A program made the position numbers and the translations under genes. From positions 1-64,000 of the forward strand of contig DASUWA010000011.1 of the NCBI GenBank assembly GCA_036378675.1: a stretch of DNA of 64,000 nt. The letters are read 5' to 3'. Positions 32,939 through 41,263 of the stretch are shown in pieces. Within the stretch, counting starts at the first letter, position 1; each line of letters opens with the position of its first letter. The notes under the pieces were generated by a model. The model was not told the DNA's origin. It did not search any database and saw only the letters and a list, made by a program, of their open reading frames with translations. Origin of the DNA: Acidimicrobiales bacterium (GTDB lineage Bacteria; Actinomycetota; Acidimicrobiia; Acidimicrobiales; Palsa-688).

Positions 32939-34159
32939 ATGCTTGAACACCTGGCCGGCCGCGCGCGGATGATCCTCGCGTTGACAGCCGCGACCGTCTT
33001 GGCGCTGGTCTTCCTGCCTACCTTGGGCTCGAGGGCGGGAGCCAGCAACACCGGCGGCCCGATACGCACCGTCTTCCAGATCCTCCTGGAGAACGAATCA
33101 GAATCGTCGGCGTTCCCGGGCACCGGAACCGAGCTCGACAAGCTCGCCCAGCAAGGGGTGTTCTTCACCAACTACTTCTCCACCGGCCACGCCAGCCTCG
33201 ACAACTACATAGCTCTGGTGTCGGGCCAAGCGCAGTACACGTCGACGAGCCAGGACTGCCCCTACTACCACGACGGCGGCGGAAGCGTCGACGGCAAGGG
33301 CTTCTACCAACCACTCACTCCACAGGACGTGGGATGCGTCTATCCGGCGTCAGTGAAGACGCTCGCCGATCAACTCGGCGCGGCGGGGATCTCGTGGCGC
33401 GGATACATGCAGGACATGGGCAACACCCCCACCCGCGAGACCAACCCTTGTGGCCAACCCGCGATCGGTGGAGTTGCAATCGACCCGACCGTTGGCGGTC
33501 TCGACCAAACCCAGCTGGCTACGTCGACAGACCAGTACGCGGCGCGGCACAACCCGTTCCCTTACTTCCACTCCCTTGTCGACCATTCGCTCTTCGGCTC
33601 GACTTCGCCGTGCCAGCAGAACGTCCTGCCTTTGTCAAGCCTGGCGGCAGACCTCGCCTCCGGACACGTCGGAGCTTTCAACTTCATCACGCCCAACCTC
33701 TGCAACGACGGGCACGACTCGCCTTGCAGGGGACCCGGTGCCGACGGTAACCCCGGAGCGGGCGGGCTGATCAGCGCCAATGCGTTCCTTTCACAAATCG
33801 TTCCGCAGATCGAAGCCTCGGACGTCTTCAAGAAGGGCGGCATGATCGTGATCACCATCGACGAGGGTTCGGGTAACGCGTCGTGCTGCGGCGAGTCGGG
33901 GCAGCCGGGTATCCAAGGCAGTGGCGGAGGCGGCAAGGTCGGTCTGGTGGCGTTGAGCCCGAGGCTCATTCCCCACACTTCGTCGTGCCAGTACAACCAT
34001 TACTCCCTGCTTCGTACCTGGGAGACGGTCTTCGGGCTCACACCTCAGCTAACCGGCATCCCCGGAAGCGACGGTGCGGGGCACCTTGCCCACGCCGGGG
34101 ACACTGGCGTGAACTCGATGCTCGCGGACGTTCTCGCCGGGTCCAACACGTGCCCCTAA
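32939..34159 (+). CDS. Secreted phosphoesterase (phospholipase C/acid phosphatase-like, PF04185 type)
   Basis: The 406-residue protein starts with a signal peptide (ARMILALTAATVLALVFLP, then GSRAGAS). The mature part matches the phosphoesterase family: an N-terminal VFQILLENESES, YFSTGHASLDNYIALVSGQ, FNFITPNLCNDGHDSPC and MIVITIDEGSG, with metal-binding Asp/Glu/His residues. Relatives hydrolyse phosphate esters or phospholipids outside the cell, so phosphate scavenging is a plausible role. ATG 32939 follows GGAGGG. The frame is open to 32843 without conservation. It is divergent from pyruvate kinase. Confidence 0.88.
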   Translation: MLEHLAGRARMILALTAATVLALVFLPTLGSRAGASNTGGPIRTVFQILLENESESSAFPGTGTELDKLAQQGVFFTNYFSTGHASLDNYIALVSGQAQYTSTSQDCPYYHDGGGSVDGKGFYQPLTPQDVGCVYPASVKTLADQLGAAGISWRGYMQDMGNTPTRETNPCGQPAIGGVAIDPTVGGLDQTQLATSTDQYAARHNPFPYFHSLVDHSLFGSTSPCQQNVLPLSSLAADLASGHVGAFNFITPNLCNDGHDSPCRGPGADGNPGAGGLISANAFLSQIVPQIEASDVFKKGGMIVITIDEGSGNASCCGESGQPGIQGSGGGGKVGLVALSPRLIPHTSSCQYNHYSLLRTWETVFGLTPQLTGIPGSDGAGHLAHAGDTGVNSMLADVLAGSNTCP

Positions 34160-34165
34160 CGACAG

Positions 34166-34522
34166 TTAGTTACGGCTGATCGAAGCAACTCCCGGCAGGT
34201 CGGCCTCGACGAGGTTGGCGACTCGGGCGACGACCGGCTGCATCCCGCGGATACTCGTGTGAACACCCTGAGACGAGAGCCGTCTACACACCTCGGTGAG
34301 CACGCACATCGTCCTCACACACGCGAAAGTGAGCCCGGTCAGGTCGAACACAACCTCGGACACCGCGGTTGAATCGTTGGTCAACGTGTCTGTCATCGCG
34401 TTGAGCGCTCGCCAGCCGCAGATGTCTGCTTCGCCGCTCATGCTCACGTACGCGGTGGGTCCCACTCTCCTGAGCCGCACGTCCAATGCGGCGATCTCGT
34501 CTGCCCAGCGCAGTTCGTTCAT
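34166..34522 (-). CDS. STAS-domain protein without the phosphoacceptor serine
   Basis: The 118 residues show the STAS fold: AYVSMSGEADICGWRALNAM, a central strand VVFDLTGLTF, and LSSQGVHTSIRGMQPVVARV. In anti-sigma-factor antagonists the strand ends in a DS pair whose Ser is phosphorylated, but here the position reads TFACVRTM. It may be an unphosphorylated partner or a divergent family member. ATG 34522 gives a full domain. It converges tightly with the phosphoesterase gene (6 bases) and no anti-sigma kinase is adjacent. Confidence 0.75.
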   Translation of the reverse strand: MNELRWADEIAALDVRLRRVGPTAYVSMSGEADICGWRALNAMTDTLTNDSTAVSEVVFDLTGLTFACVRTMCVLTEVCRRLSSQGVHTSIRGMQPVVARVANLVEADLPGVASISRN

Positions 34523-34688
34523 CTAAGCCCCCAGGCAACCGGCTTGGAGTGAGGCTGGAAGGTCAACCTCTGCTCGCCGTCTACTTCCCGGCCCCCACTT
34601 ATAGGCGCGCCGGGCGGACCCGTCAATGGCTGGGGCCGTTTGGCTACTCATTTCATTTTGTTCGACGAAGAAGTTACCCGTCGGTCAC

Positions 34689-36368
34689 TTATCCGATCGG
34701 CTCGTCCAACTCCCCCAGAGCGTTGGTGAGCTGGAGGTTCGCCGAATAATCGACCGGGCAGGCGACGACGGAAACCGTGTCTTCAGCCATCGCGTTCCGA
34801 AGTACGGGAAGTAGCTCCCCGGCCTCCTCGATCCGGTAGCCGCGGGCTCCGAAGCTCTCCGCGTAGGTCACGAAGTCAGGATTGTTGAACGAGGTATCTG
34901 TATCACTGCCGAGCTCAAGGTCCATCTTCCACTTGATCAGGCCATATTCGCCGTCGACCCAGATGAGTATCGTGAACGGAATTCCAAGGCGAAGTGCTGT
35001 CTCGATCTCCTGCGAGTTCATCATGAAGCCCCCGTCCCCCGTGGCGACGAGAACACCCGCCGCCGGACGGGCGATCTTGGCTCCGATCGCGCCCGGCACC
35101 GTCCACGCCATCGTCGACAGCCCATTCGATATCAAGCAAGTGTTCGGCTCGTACGTCGGGTACAAGCGCGCCATCCACATCTTCAGCGCGCCAGTGTCAA
35201 CCAGGACGATGTCGTCGCGACGGAGAGCTGCCCTGGTGTCGGCCACCACCCGGGCAGGCGAGACCGGGAAGCGGTCGTCGCTCCGCCCTCGGGCAAGCTC
35301 GCTTTCGAGGAGTGAACGGCAAGCCCGTCCGCCGGCTGCCGAATTGAATCGCCGCTCTACTCCGCTGGTCAGCGCGTCGAGAGTGTGGCTGATATCTCCT
35401 TGCAACCCCACGTCCACGTCGTAATGCCGGTCGACCTCTGCCGGAAAGCGATGCACGTGCAGTATCGCCTTGTCCCCGGCGGGGTTGATCCTTACCGGGT
35501 CGAATTCCTGCAGCTCGTATCCCACCGCGATGATGAGGTCAGCTCGGTCGAAGCCGAAATTGACATAGTCGTGACGCATGAAACCGACGGTGCCCAACGC
35601 GTTCGGGTGGTCGTCGGGGAACACGCCCTTCCCGTGGAAGGTCGTCGCTACCGCGAGTCCTAATTCCTCCGAGAAACGCCGCAGCGCCGCCGATGCGCCC
35701 GCCCTCGCCGCGCCGTGGCCCGCCAGGACCACCGGGTTCTCGGCCGTCTGAAGCAGGTTCATCGCTCGGTGCAGCTGCGACGGCGACGGCTCCTCCGCCC
35801 TGGGCACGTTCACTGGAAGAGGAGCGAGTCCGGGCGGAAGGCGCTCCTGTTCGATGTCTTCCGGCACTGCCAGGTAAACGGCTCCGGGTCGCTCTGTTTG
35901 GGCGAGCTTGAATGCCTTGCGGATCATCTCGGGAACCGCTTCGGCGGTCGGAACCGCAGCCGCCCACTTCGTAGCCGGGGCGTACATCGACACCAGGTCG
36001 ATGTTCTGGTGCGACTCTTTGAAGCTTCGTGACCGGGCGACTTGAGCTGAGATTGCGACTACCGGTGTGGAATCGGTCGTCGCGTCGGCGACGCCGAGCA
36101 GCATGTTGATAGCGCCCGGACCGAGCGTCGACGAGCACACCCCCGCCTTTCCGGTGATGCGGCCGTAAACCTCCGCCATGAAAGCAGCAGCCTGCTCGTG
36201 ACGAACCAGCACGTATTCGATGTCGGAAAAAGAGAGAGCCTGGACGAACCGCAGATTCTCCTCGCCGGGAATCCCGAAGACGTGGGTGACGCCCTCCTCT
36301 TCGAGGCAGCGCACCATCAACTCGGCGACGTTGTTGGGTTCCACCTCGCTGGGACCTCTCTGGCTCAC
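34689..36368 (-). CDS. Acetolactate synthase large-subunit-like thiamine-diphosphate enzyme
   Basis: The 559-residue enzyme has all three TPP-family domains. The catalytic glutamate is E58 in VRHEQAAAFMAEVYGR. The middle domain carries PVVLAGHGAARAG, and the TPP-binding motif is VATGDGGFMMNSQEIETA...N in the C-terminal domain. It resembles the AlsS/IlvB group, which condenses two pyruvates to acetolactate, or a related decarboxylase. No small regulatory subunit lies next to it, which favours the catabolic form. It follows the dksA-like gene by 2 bases and is probably cotranscribed with it and htrA. Confidence 0.87.
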   Translation of the reverse strand: MSQRGPSEVEPNNVAELMVRCLEEEGVTHVFGIPGEENLRFVQALSFSDIEYVLVRHEQAAAFMAEVYGRITGKAGVCSSTLGPGAINMLLGVADATTDSTPVVAISAQVARSRSFKESHQNIDLVSMYAPATKWAAAVPTAEAVPEMIRKAFKLAQTERPGAVYLAVPEDIEQERLPPGLAPLPVNVPRAEEPSPSQLHRAMNLLQTAENPVVLAGHGAARAGASAALRRFSEELGLAVATTFHGKGVFPDDHPNALGTVGFMRHDYVNFGFDRADLIIAVGYELQEFDPVRINPAGDKAILHVHRFPAEVDRHYDVDVGLQGDISHTLDALTSGVERRFNSAAGGRACRSLLESELARGRSDDRFPVSPARVVADTRAALRRDDIVLVDTGALKMWMARLYPTYEPNTCLISNGLSTMAWTVPGAIGAKIARPAAGVLVATGDGGFMMNSQEIETALRLGIPFTILIWVDGEYGLIKWKMDLELGSDTDTSFNNPDFVTYAESFGARGYRIEEAGELLPVLRNAMAEDTVSVVACPVDYSANLQLTNALGELDEPIG

Positions 36369-36370
36369 AG

Positions 36371-36706
36371 CTATGCGCTGGCCTCCTCGACGGTCAACTC
36401 GGCGGCCGGGTCGGCTTCCAGCCTCTCATCCGGTATCGGGAGCCCGCTGCGGACCGACCTTCCGTAGGTTCCGTTCGCCAACCGTTGCTCGGCGCGCTCG
36501 ATCGCCCGCAACCTTTCCCGCAGCGACTCGGCGACGGCATCATCGGTCCCTTCGGAGGTGATCGACTGAGCCGGGTCCGACCAGTCAGTCCCCTGGTCGT
36601 CGACCGCGGCTCGATCATCGCTGCGGTCGGTATCCAACCCCGACAGCAATCCCTCGACCCGGTCACGTTCCGCTTTCAGAAGGGCGCGCGCTTGCTCATC
36701 GTCCAC
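36371..36706 (-). CDS. DksA/TraR-like protein lacking zinc-finger cysteines
   Basis: A coiled-coil N-terminal half (LLKAERDRVEGLLSGL, then SLRERLRAIERAEQRL) leads to NGTYGRSVRSGLPIPDERLEADPAAEL. This is the DksA/TraR zinc-finger segment, but every cysteine of the C4 site is replaced (two by Ser and the rest by other residues). Cysteine-free DksA-like proteins are known and may still bind RNA polymerase through the secondary channel. The gene lies 94 bases after htrA and 2 bases before the acetolactate-synthase-like gene. Confidence 0.85.
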   Translation of the reverse strand: MDDEQARALLKAERDRVEGLLSGLDTDRSDDRAAVDDQGTDWSDPAQSITSEGTDDAVAESLRERLRAIERAEQRLANGTYGRSVRSGLPIPDERLEADPAAELTVEEASA

Positions 36707-36800
36707 TGGTGTTTCTCCGATCGCTACAAGTGCGGGTGGTCCTCACCCGAGGCTACGGGCTCGAAGACGTTACCGGAGGGAGAAACCGCCCCCCGGCCGG

Positions 36801-37808
36801 TCAGTCTGCCGCCGTCAGCTCCACCGGCACGGCGATCACGTCCACAAGCGCGTCCTGGCGAAGGGCCGTCAACGCGAGCGGCTTTCCGATCGCTCCTGCG
36901 AGCATCAGCTTCTGCAGACCCTGAGCGCTCGTCACGGCAGAGTCGCCCGCGCTGAGAAGCAGGTCGCCCGCATGAAGGCCGGCCTTGGCGGCCGGCCCGC
37001 CGGGGACGACTTGAGCGATCCGCAACCCGGTCTTCTGGTCGCGCTGCGCGGCCAGTGCCGGAGGCAGCGGCGCCGGTGTCCCGGCGAGGCCGAGGTATGC
37101 CCGGCGCACCCTTCCTTCGGACATCAGAGTGGCAATTATCTGCCGAGTCGTCGCGTTGATCGGGATGGCGAGCCCGACCCCCATACCGGCGACCGCCGTG
37201 TTGATCCCGACGACCGCACCCGAGGAGATCGCGAGCGCACCTCCCGAGTTCCCCGGGTTCAGGGCGGCGTCCGTCTGGATCACGTCGTCGATGACGCGGA
37301 CGTTGGATCCGGCCCGGGTCGGCAGGGACCTTCCGAGTGCGCTGACCACGCCGGCGGTGACGCTGCCGGCAAGTCCGAGCGGGTTTCCGACCGCGACAAC
37401 CAGCTGCCCAACCTTCAGGTCGGCGGCCTCGCCGAGCCGGGCTGGAGAGGGAACCGGACCGTCGGCGCGGACGACAGCCAGGTCCGAGAGGGGGTCCGTT
37501 CCCACGACGTGGAAGCCGACGACGGTGCCGTCCGAGAACGAAGCTTTGCCGGCCTCGGCGTTGCCGACCACGTGGGCGTTGGTGAGGAGAAACCCGTCGT
37601 TGGTGAACACCACCGCCGATCCGGCGCCGGCGGCGAACCTCCCGTCAGACCGGCGCCGCGGCACTTCCAACGCGGCGACGCGCGGGGTCAAATCGGCGGC
37701 GACCGACGTCACTACCTGGGAATATGCGTCGAGAGCCGCGCCGTCGGAGGGTGCCCCGGGCGCTGTCGCCCGAGACGCTGTTGATAGCTCAGAAGTTTCA
37801 AAGGCCAT
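36801..37808 (-). CDS. HtrA-like serine protease with PDZ domain, no signal peptide
   Basis: The trypsin-like domain shows the complete triad: His in LLTNAHVVG, Asp in DPLSDLAVVRA, and Ser in LNPGNSGGAL. A C-terminal PDZ domain follows (residues about 240-330: AYLGLAG, GLRIAQVVPGGPAAKAGLHAGDLLL). Most HtrA proteins are periplasmic or membrane anchored, but this 335-residue form starts with a polar, Ala/Ser-rich segment and no hydrophobic signal. It should therefore be cytoplasmic unless the true start lies elsewhere. It heads a minus-strand run with the dksA-like and acetolactate-synthase-like genes. Confidence 0.88.
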   Translation of the reverse strand: MAFETSELSTASRATAPGAPSDGAALDAYSQVVTSVAADLTPRVAALEVPRRRSDGRFAAGAGSAVVFTNDGFLLTNAHVVGNAEAGKASFSDGTVVGFHVVGTDPLSDLAVVRADGPVPSPARLGEAADLKVGQLVVAVGNPLGLAGSVTAGVVSALGRSLPTRAGSNVRVIDDVIQTDAALNPGNSGGALAISSGAVVGINTAVAGMGVGLAIPINATTRQIIATLMSEGRVRRAYLGLAGTPAPLPPALAAQRDQKTGLRIAQVVPGGPAAKAGLHAGDLLLSAGDSAVTSAQGLQKLMLAGAIGKPLALTALRQDALVDVIAVPVELTAAD

Positions 37809-38054
37809 GATCCAACCTCGTGATTACAGGATTACACACTCAACGGGGAACGGCCACGGAACATTCCGGGCACCCCTGCACGCTGTCTCAGTGGGCGGCT
37901 GCCGGCGATCGAGCCAACCCGCGCTCCCCGCTCACGTCGCGTGTGGTCTCGCGGGCTGGAATCGGACGAGTCCCGGGATGCCGGCGGAGTATCAGAGTAC
38001 CGTTACCTGATCCGCCCGGCCGCCCGTCCGCTCCGCCGGAGCGATCTCACGCCG

Positions 38055-39596
38055 ATGAAAACGCCTGCTCAGCGCTTCAAGATGCCCTTCCGGGTGTCCG
38101 ACCGTTCGGTCGTCGAGACCCTGCGCGACCGCTGGTCGGTCAGGTTGCTCGACGCGAGCAAAGCCAGGAGGACCTACCTCGATACTGCTGACTCCCGGGT
38201 TCTGCGCGCCGGCTGGGCGCTGGGTTTTCGGCCGGGCGACTCGGGGTCACTCGTGCTCGAGCTTTCATCGGCAGCAGACGACAACGTTCTCGCCAGATGC
38301 GCCGCCGACGACCCACCTCAGTGGGCTCGCGATCTACCTGACGGCGAGCCCTGGAAACGACTGGCCGACGCGATCGGCGAAAGGCGCCTCCTCTGTCGCC
38401 TGGTCGTCGAGAGCAGCACGAAGCGTTACGCAATTCTGGACGAAGAGATGAAGACCACGGTCAGGGTCCTCTTCGAAAGGCACCTGAGACCGGCCGACGG
38501 CAACAGTGCCGCGCAGCGGCTGCGCTTGGTGGCGCTGTCACCGGTGCGGGGATACGAGGATTGGTCGCGACGGGTTTCGAAAGCCCTCTTGAGCGCGGGT
38601 CTAGCCGAACATGACGGTTGCCTGATCACCCATCTGGCCGGATCGACCGTGACCGCCCCCGGCAGCAGCCCGTCGCAGATCAACGTGATGAGACGGTCCA
38701 TGCCGGTAGGACTCGCGGTGTCTCAGGTTCTCGCGTCTCTCCGGAATGAGATGGTCGGCAACGAGCAGGGCGTGCGGGAACAGACGGACATCGAGTTCCT
38801 TCACGACTACCGAGTCGCGTCGAGGCGGGCTCGCTCGGTGCTCAATCAAGTAAAGGCCCTCCTTCCATTGGAAACCGACGAGCTCCTTTCGGCCGAGTTG
38901 CGGTGGTTGGGCACCCTGACCGGACCGGCGCGGGACCTCGATGTGCAGATCGCCGATGCCCACGGGGGGGTCGAGAATCTCGAAGGAATGGTCAGGCTGC
39001 TGGAGAGAAGGCGGGCCCAGGCGCAGGTCGACCTCGTGGCAGCACTCGACTCGCCACGGTACAAACTTCTCCTCGAGACGTGGCAGATGGTTGAAGAGGC
39101 AGCGGCTGCGTCGTCTACTTCATGGCCTGGCTCCGAACCGGCCGGGCCGATCCTCGACCGGCATATAGACCGAGCACATCGTCGCGTGCTTCGAAGAGGA
39201 AAGGTGATCGACGACGAATCGCCGGCGGAAATGCTGCATGATCTCCGGAAAAAGACCAAGGCCTTCCGCTACATGCTCGAAATGTTCGCACCCCTCTATA
39301 CGGGTTCGGACTTGAAGACTGCGATACGCGAACTGAAGGCGCTTCAAGACAACTTGGGCGAGTTCCAGGACAGCCAGGTTCAGGCCGGTGCGATCCGTCA
39401 TCTCGCTGAAGAGATGCTCGAAGAGAAGTCGGGGTCGGCTTCTGAACTAATGGCTATGGGGAGGATCGCCGATTCCTTGGAAACTCGGCAGCTCCGAGCG
39501 AGAGCAGAGTTCGCCAATCGCTTTGCTCGCTTTGCGTCTCCGGAGGTAACCAAGCGGTACCGCCGAATGTTCGGTTCTTCGCGAGGAGTTCGTTGA
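38055..39596 (+). CDS. CHAD-domain protein with a degenerate CYTH-like N terminus
   Basis: The N-terminal part (KMPFRVSDRSVVETLRD, ARRTYLDTADSRVLRAGWALGFR, SLVLELSS) resembles a CYTH domain without its ExExK catalytic motif. From about residue 215 a CHAD domain follows. It has two helical halves with positively charged His/Arg helices (FLHDYRVASRRARSVLNQVK and MLHDLRKKTKAFRYMLEMF). CHAD domains bind polyphosphate and localise to its granules. ATG 38055 is chosen, but the frame is open to GTG 37941 and the real start is uncertain. Its TGA overlaps the start of the downstream ParA gene (TTGA), so the two are tightly coupled. Confidence 0.85.
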   Translation: MKTPAQRFKMPFRVSDRSVVETLRDRWSVRLLDASKARRTYLDTADSRVLRAGWALGFRPGDSGSLVLELSSAADDNVLARCAADDPPQWARDLPDGEPWKRLADAIGERRLLCRLVVESSTKRYAILDEEMKTTVRVLFERHLRPADGNSAAQRLRLVALSPVRGYEDWSRRVSKALLSAGLAEHDGCLITHLAGSTVTAPGSSPSQINVMRRSMPVGLAVSQVLASLRNEMVGNEQGVREQTDIEFLHDYRVASRRARSVLNQVKALLPLETDELLSAELRWLGTLTGPARDLDVQIADAHGGVENLEGMVRLLERRRAQAQVDLVAALDSPRYKLLLETWQMVEEAAAASSTSWPGSEPAGPILDRHIDRAHRRVLRRGKVIDDESPAEMLHDLRKKTKAFRYMLEMFAPLYTGSDLKTAIRELKALQDNLGEFQDSQVQAGAIRHLAEEMLEEKSGSASELMAMGRIADSLETRQLRARAEFANRFARFASPEVTKRYRRMFGSSRGVR

Positions 39597-40375
39597 CCCG
39601 CATCCTTGCGACCTACAGCATCAAAGGAGGGGTCGGGAAGACCACGACGGCGGTCAACCTGGCCTACCTCAGCGCCAAGGAGGGATCGCGCACTCTCTTG
39701 TGGGACCTCGACCCCCAAGCCGCGGCGACCTACCTGTTCAGGGTCAAGCCAAAGGTCAAGGGTGGTGGAAAGTCGCTGATCCGAGGACGAAGCGAGCTCG
39801 ATCGTCTCATCCGGGGGTCTGACTTCGACGGGCTCGACCTCCTGCCGGCCGACACGTCGTACCGACACATGGACCTACACCTTGCGGGCACCAAACGACC
39901 GACACAACGCCTTGCAAGAGTCCTGGCTCCGCTCCGGCACGACTACGACGTGATCATCCTCGATTGCCCTCCCAGCCTTTCGCTTGTATCGGAGAGCGTG
40001 TTCGTCGCGGCGGCAACACTCCTCGTGCCGATGATCCCCGCGCCGCTTCCCGCCCGGACCCTCGACCAACTTCGGCAGTTCCTGGCCAAGCAGCAGCCTA
40101 AGAAGTCTTCCCGTGATGCGCGTTCAAGCAAACTGCATGCTCCTCCCCAATCGCTGGCGTTCTTCACCATGGTTGATATGCGCCGGCGACTGCACCGAGA
40201 CATCATCGACGAGTTGGTGAGGTCGCGGCCGGAGGTCCTGTCGACAGTGATCCCGGCTACTACCACGTTCGAGATGATGGGGGTGAGGCGCTCACCCGTT
40301 GAGGAATTCCAACCCAGAAGCGCCGCGGCCGAGGCTTACCGGGATCTCTGGCGAGAGATCTCGCTCAAGTTGTAG
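39593..40375 (+). CDS. ParA/MinD-type positioning ATPase
   Basis: The 260-residue protein starts directly with a deviant Walker A loop (IKGGVGKTTTAVNLA, with the signature extra lysine). It continues with Walker A' LWDLDPQAAAT and Walker B YDVIILDCPPSLSL. It lacks the N-terminal helix-turn-helix of plasmid ParA, as in chromosomal Soj or cargo-positioning types (McdA, PpfA). TTG 39593 overlaps the CHAD stop by 4 bases. No parB gene is nearby, so the neighbouring CHAD protein is the best partner candidate (inference). Confidence 0.9.
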   Translation: MTRILATYSIKGGVGKTTTAVNLAYLSAKEGSRTLLWDLDPQAAATYLFRVKPKVKGGGKSLIRGRSELDRLIRGSDFDGLDLLPADTSYRHMDLHLAGTKRPTQRLARVLAPLRHDYDVIILDCPPSLSLVSESVFVAAATLLVPMIPAPLPARTLDQLRQFLAKQQPKKSSRDARSSKLHAPPQSLAFFTMVDMRRRLHRDIIDELVRSRPEVLSTVIPATTTFEMMGVRRSPVEEFQPRSAAAEAYRDLWREISLKL

Positions 40376-40557
40376 ACGAGAGCTGCGCCCGAACCTCCCA
40401 AACGATGAATGTCACGGAGGTTAACTCCGGACGAACGTCGTGTGGACAGTCGGATATCCCCAGGTAAGCCCCAGCTTGTCCTCTTCCCAGCTGCGCGCTC
40501 CTGGACGACAATTCCGCCGGTTCACCCCAACTTCAAATCGAGCAGCCGCCCCGGGCG

Positions 40558-40710
40558 AGGAGCCTGGTCTCACAGATGGGAGCCATAGGATTCGAAATGT
40601 GGCAGATGGCTGCCGACGCGTATGCCAGCAGCGACTACAACGCAGCCGCTTTGCTCAGGGCCCGCGACGACGAAATTGACGACCTCCACGTCGGCAGACA
40701 GGGCGCCTAG
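40558..40710 (+). pseudogene. PhoU-like remnant
   Basis: From about 40,558 the frame reads RSLVSQMGAIGFEMWQMAADAY and then NAAALLRARDDEIDDLHV before a stop. This is the classic PhoU helix pair (acidic D-D-E-x-D-x-L with a preceding Met/Ala-rich helix). Only about 50 residues are present out of some 220, and there is no clear start codon upstream (ATG 40576 lies inside). It is the only coding-like trace in the 380-base gap between the ParA and SixA genes. PhoU controls phosphate uptake and polyphosphate, so the context fits. Confidence 0.5.
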
Positions 40711-40754
40711 ACGGCGCACGACCGCCGCGGCGACTGGTTGAAAGGGGGCGTCTC

Positions 40755-41228
40755 ATGCGGTTGGTGCTGGTGCGACACGGCCATGCCGAACCCAAGCAGA
40801 CATGGTCGGGACAAGATGCCGACCGGCCGCTCGTCTCCCGCGGCCGCAGACAGGCCGAGCTACTGGCTAGGAACCTGGCCAAGCTGAGACCGACCAGGAT
40901 CATCTCCAGCCCGTCTCTCCGATGCCTGCAAACGGTCCAACCGTTGGGGCGACGGGCGGGACGTGACGTCGAAGTCCTGAGCTGGTTGGGCACCGATGCC
41001 GGGGAAGGCGCCCGCGAGGGGATATTGGCATTGGCGAGGAACGAGCCGTCGTCGGCATGCGTGGTGCTGTGCACCCACCGGGAGGTCCTCGTCGACGTGC
41101 TGCCCTTCCTCGAAGAGACCTTCCAGGTCAAGCTGGGTCACCGACTTCCCGGAGCCAAGGGTGGCACCTGGGTGCTCGAGTTCCGAAAAAGGAAGCTGGT
41201 TCGGGTCACCTACCGCCCCACCGGTTGA
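40755..41228 (+). CDS. sixA: SixA-type phosphohistidine phosphatase
   Basis: The 157-residue histidine-phosphatase-fold protein begins MRLVLVRHGHAEP with the catalytic RHG. It has DADRPLVSRGRRQAELLARNL, IISSPSLRCLQTVQPL and CVVLCTHREVLVDVL (second active-site His), typical of SixA. SixA removes phosphate from histidine phosphotransfer proteins, and some homologues sit beside CHAD genes. ATG 40755 follows a GAAAGGGGG sequence. It is the last member of the CHAD-ParA-PhoU remnant run. Confidence 0.87.
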   Translation: MRLVLVRHGHAEPKQTWSGQDADRPLVSRGRRQAELLARNLAKLRPTRIISSPSLRCLQTVQPLGRRAGRDVEVLSWLGTDAGEGAREGILALARNEPSSACVVLCTHREVLVDVLPFLEETFQVKLGHRLPGAKGGTWVLEFRKRKLVRVTYRPTG

Positions 41229-41263
41229 GAAGCGCGAGAGACAATCGTTGTACCGTCGATGGC

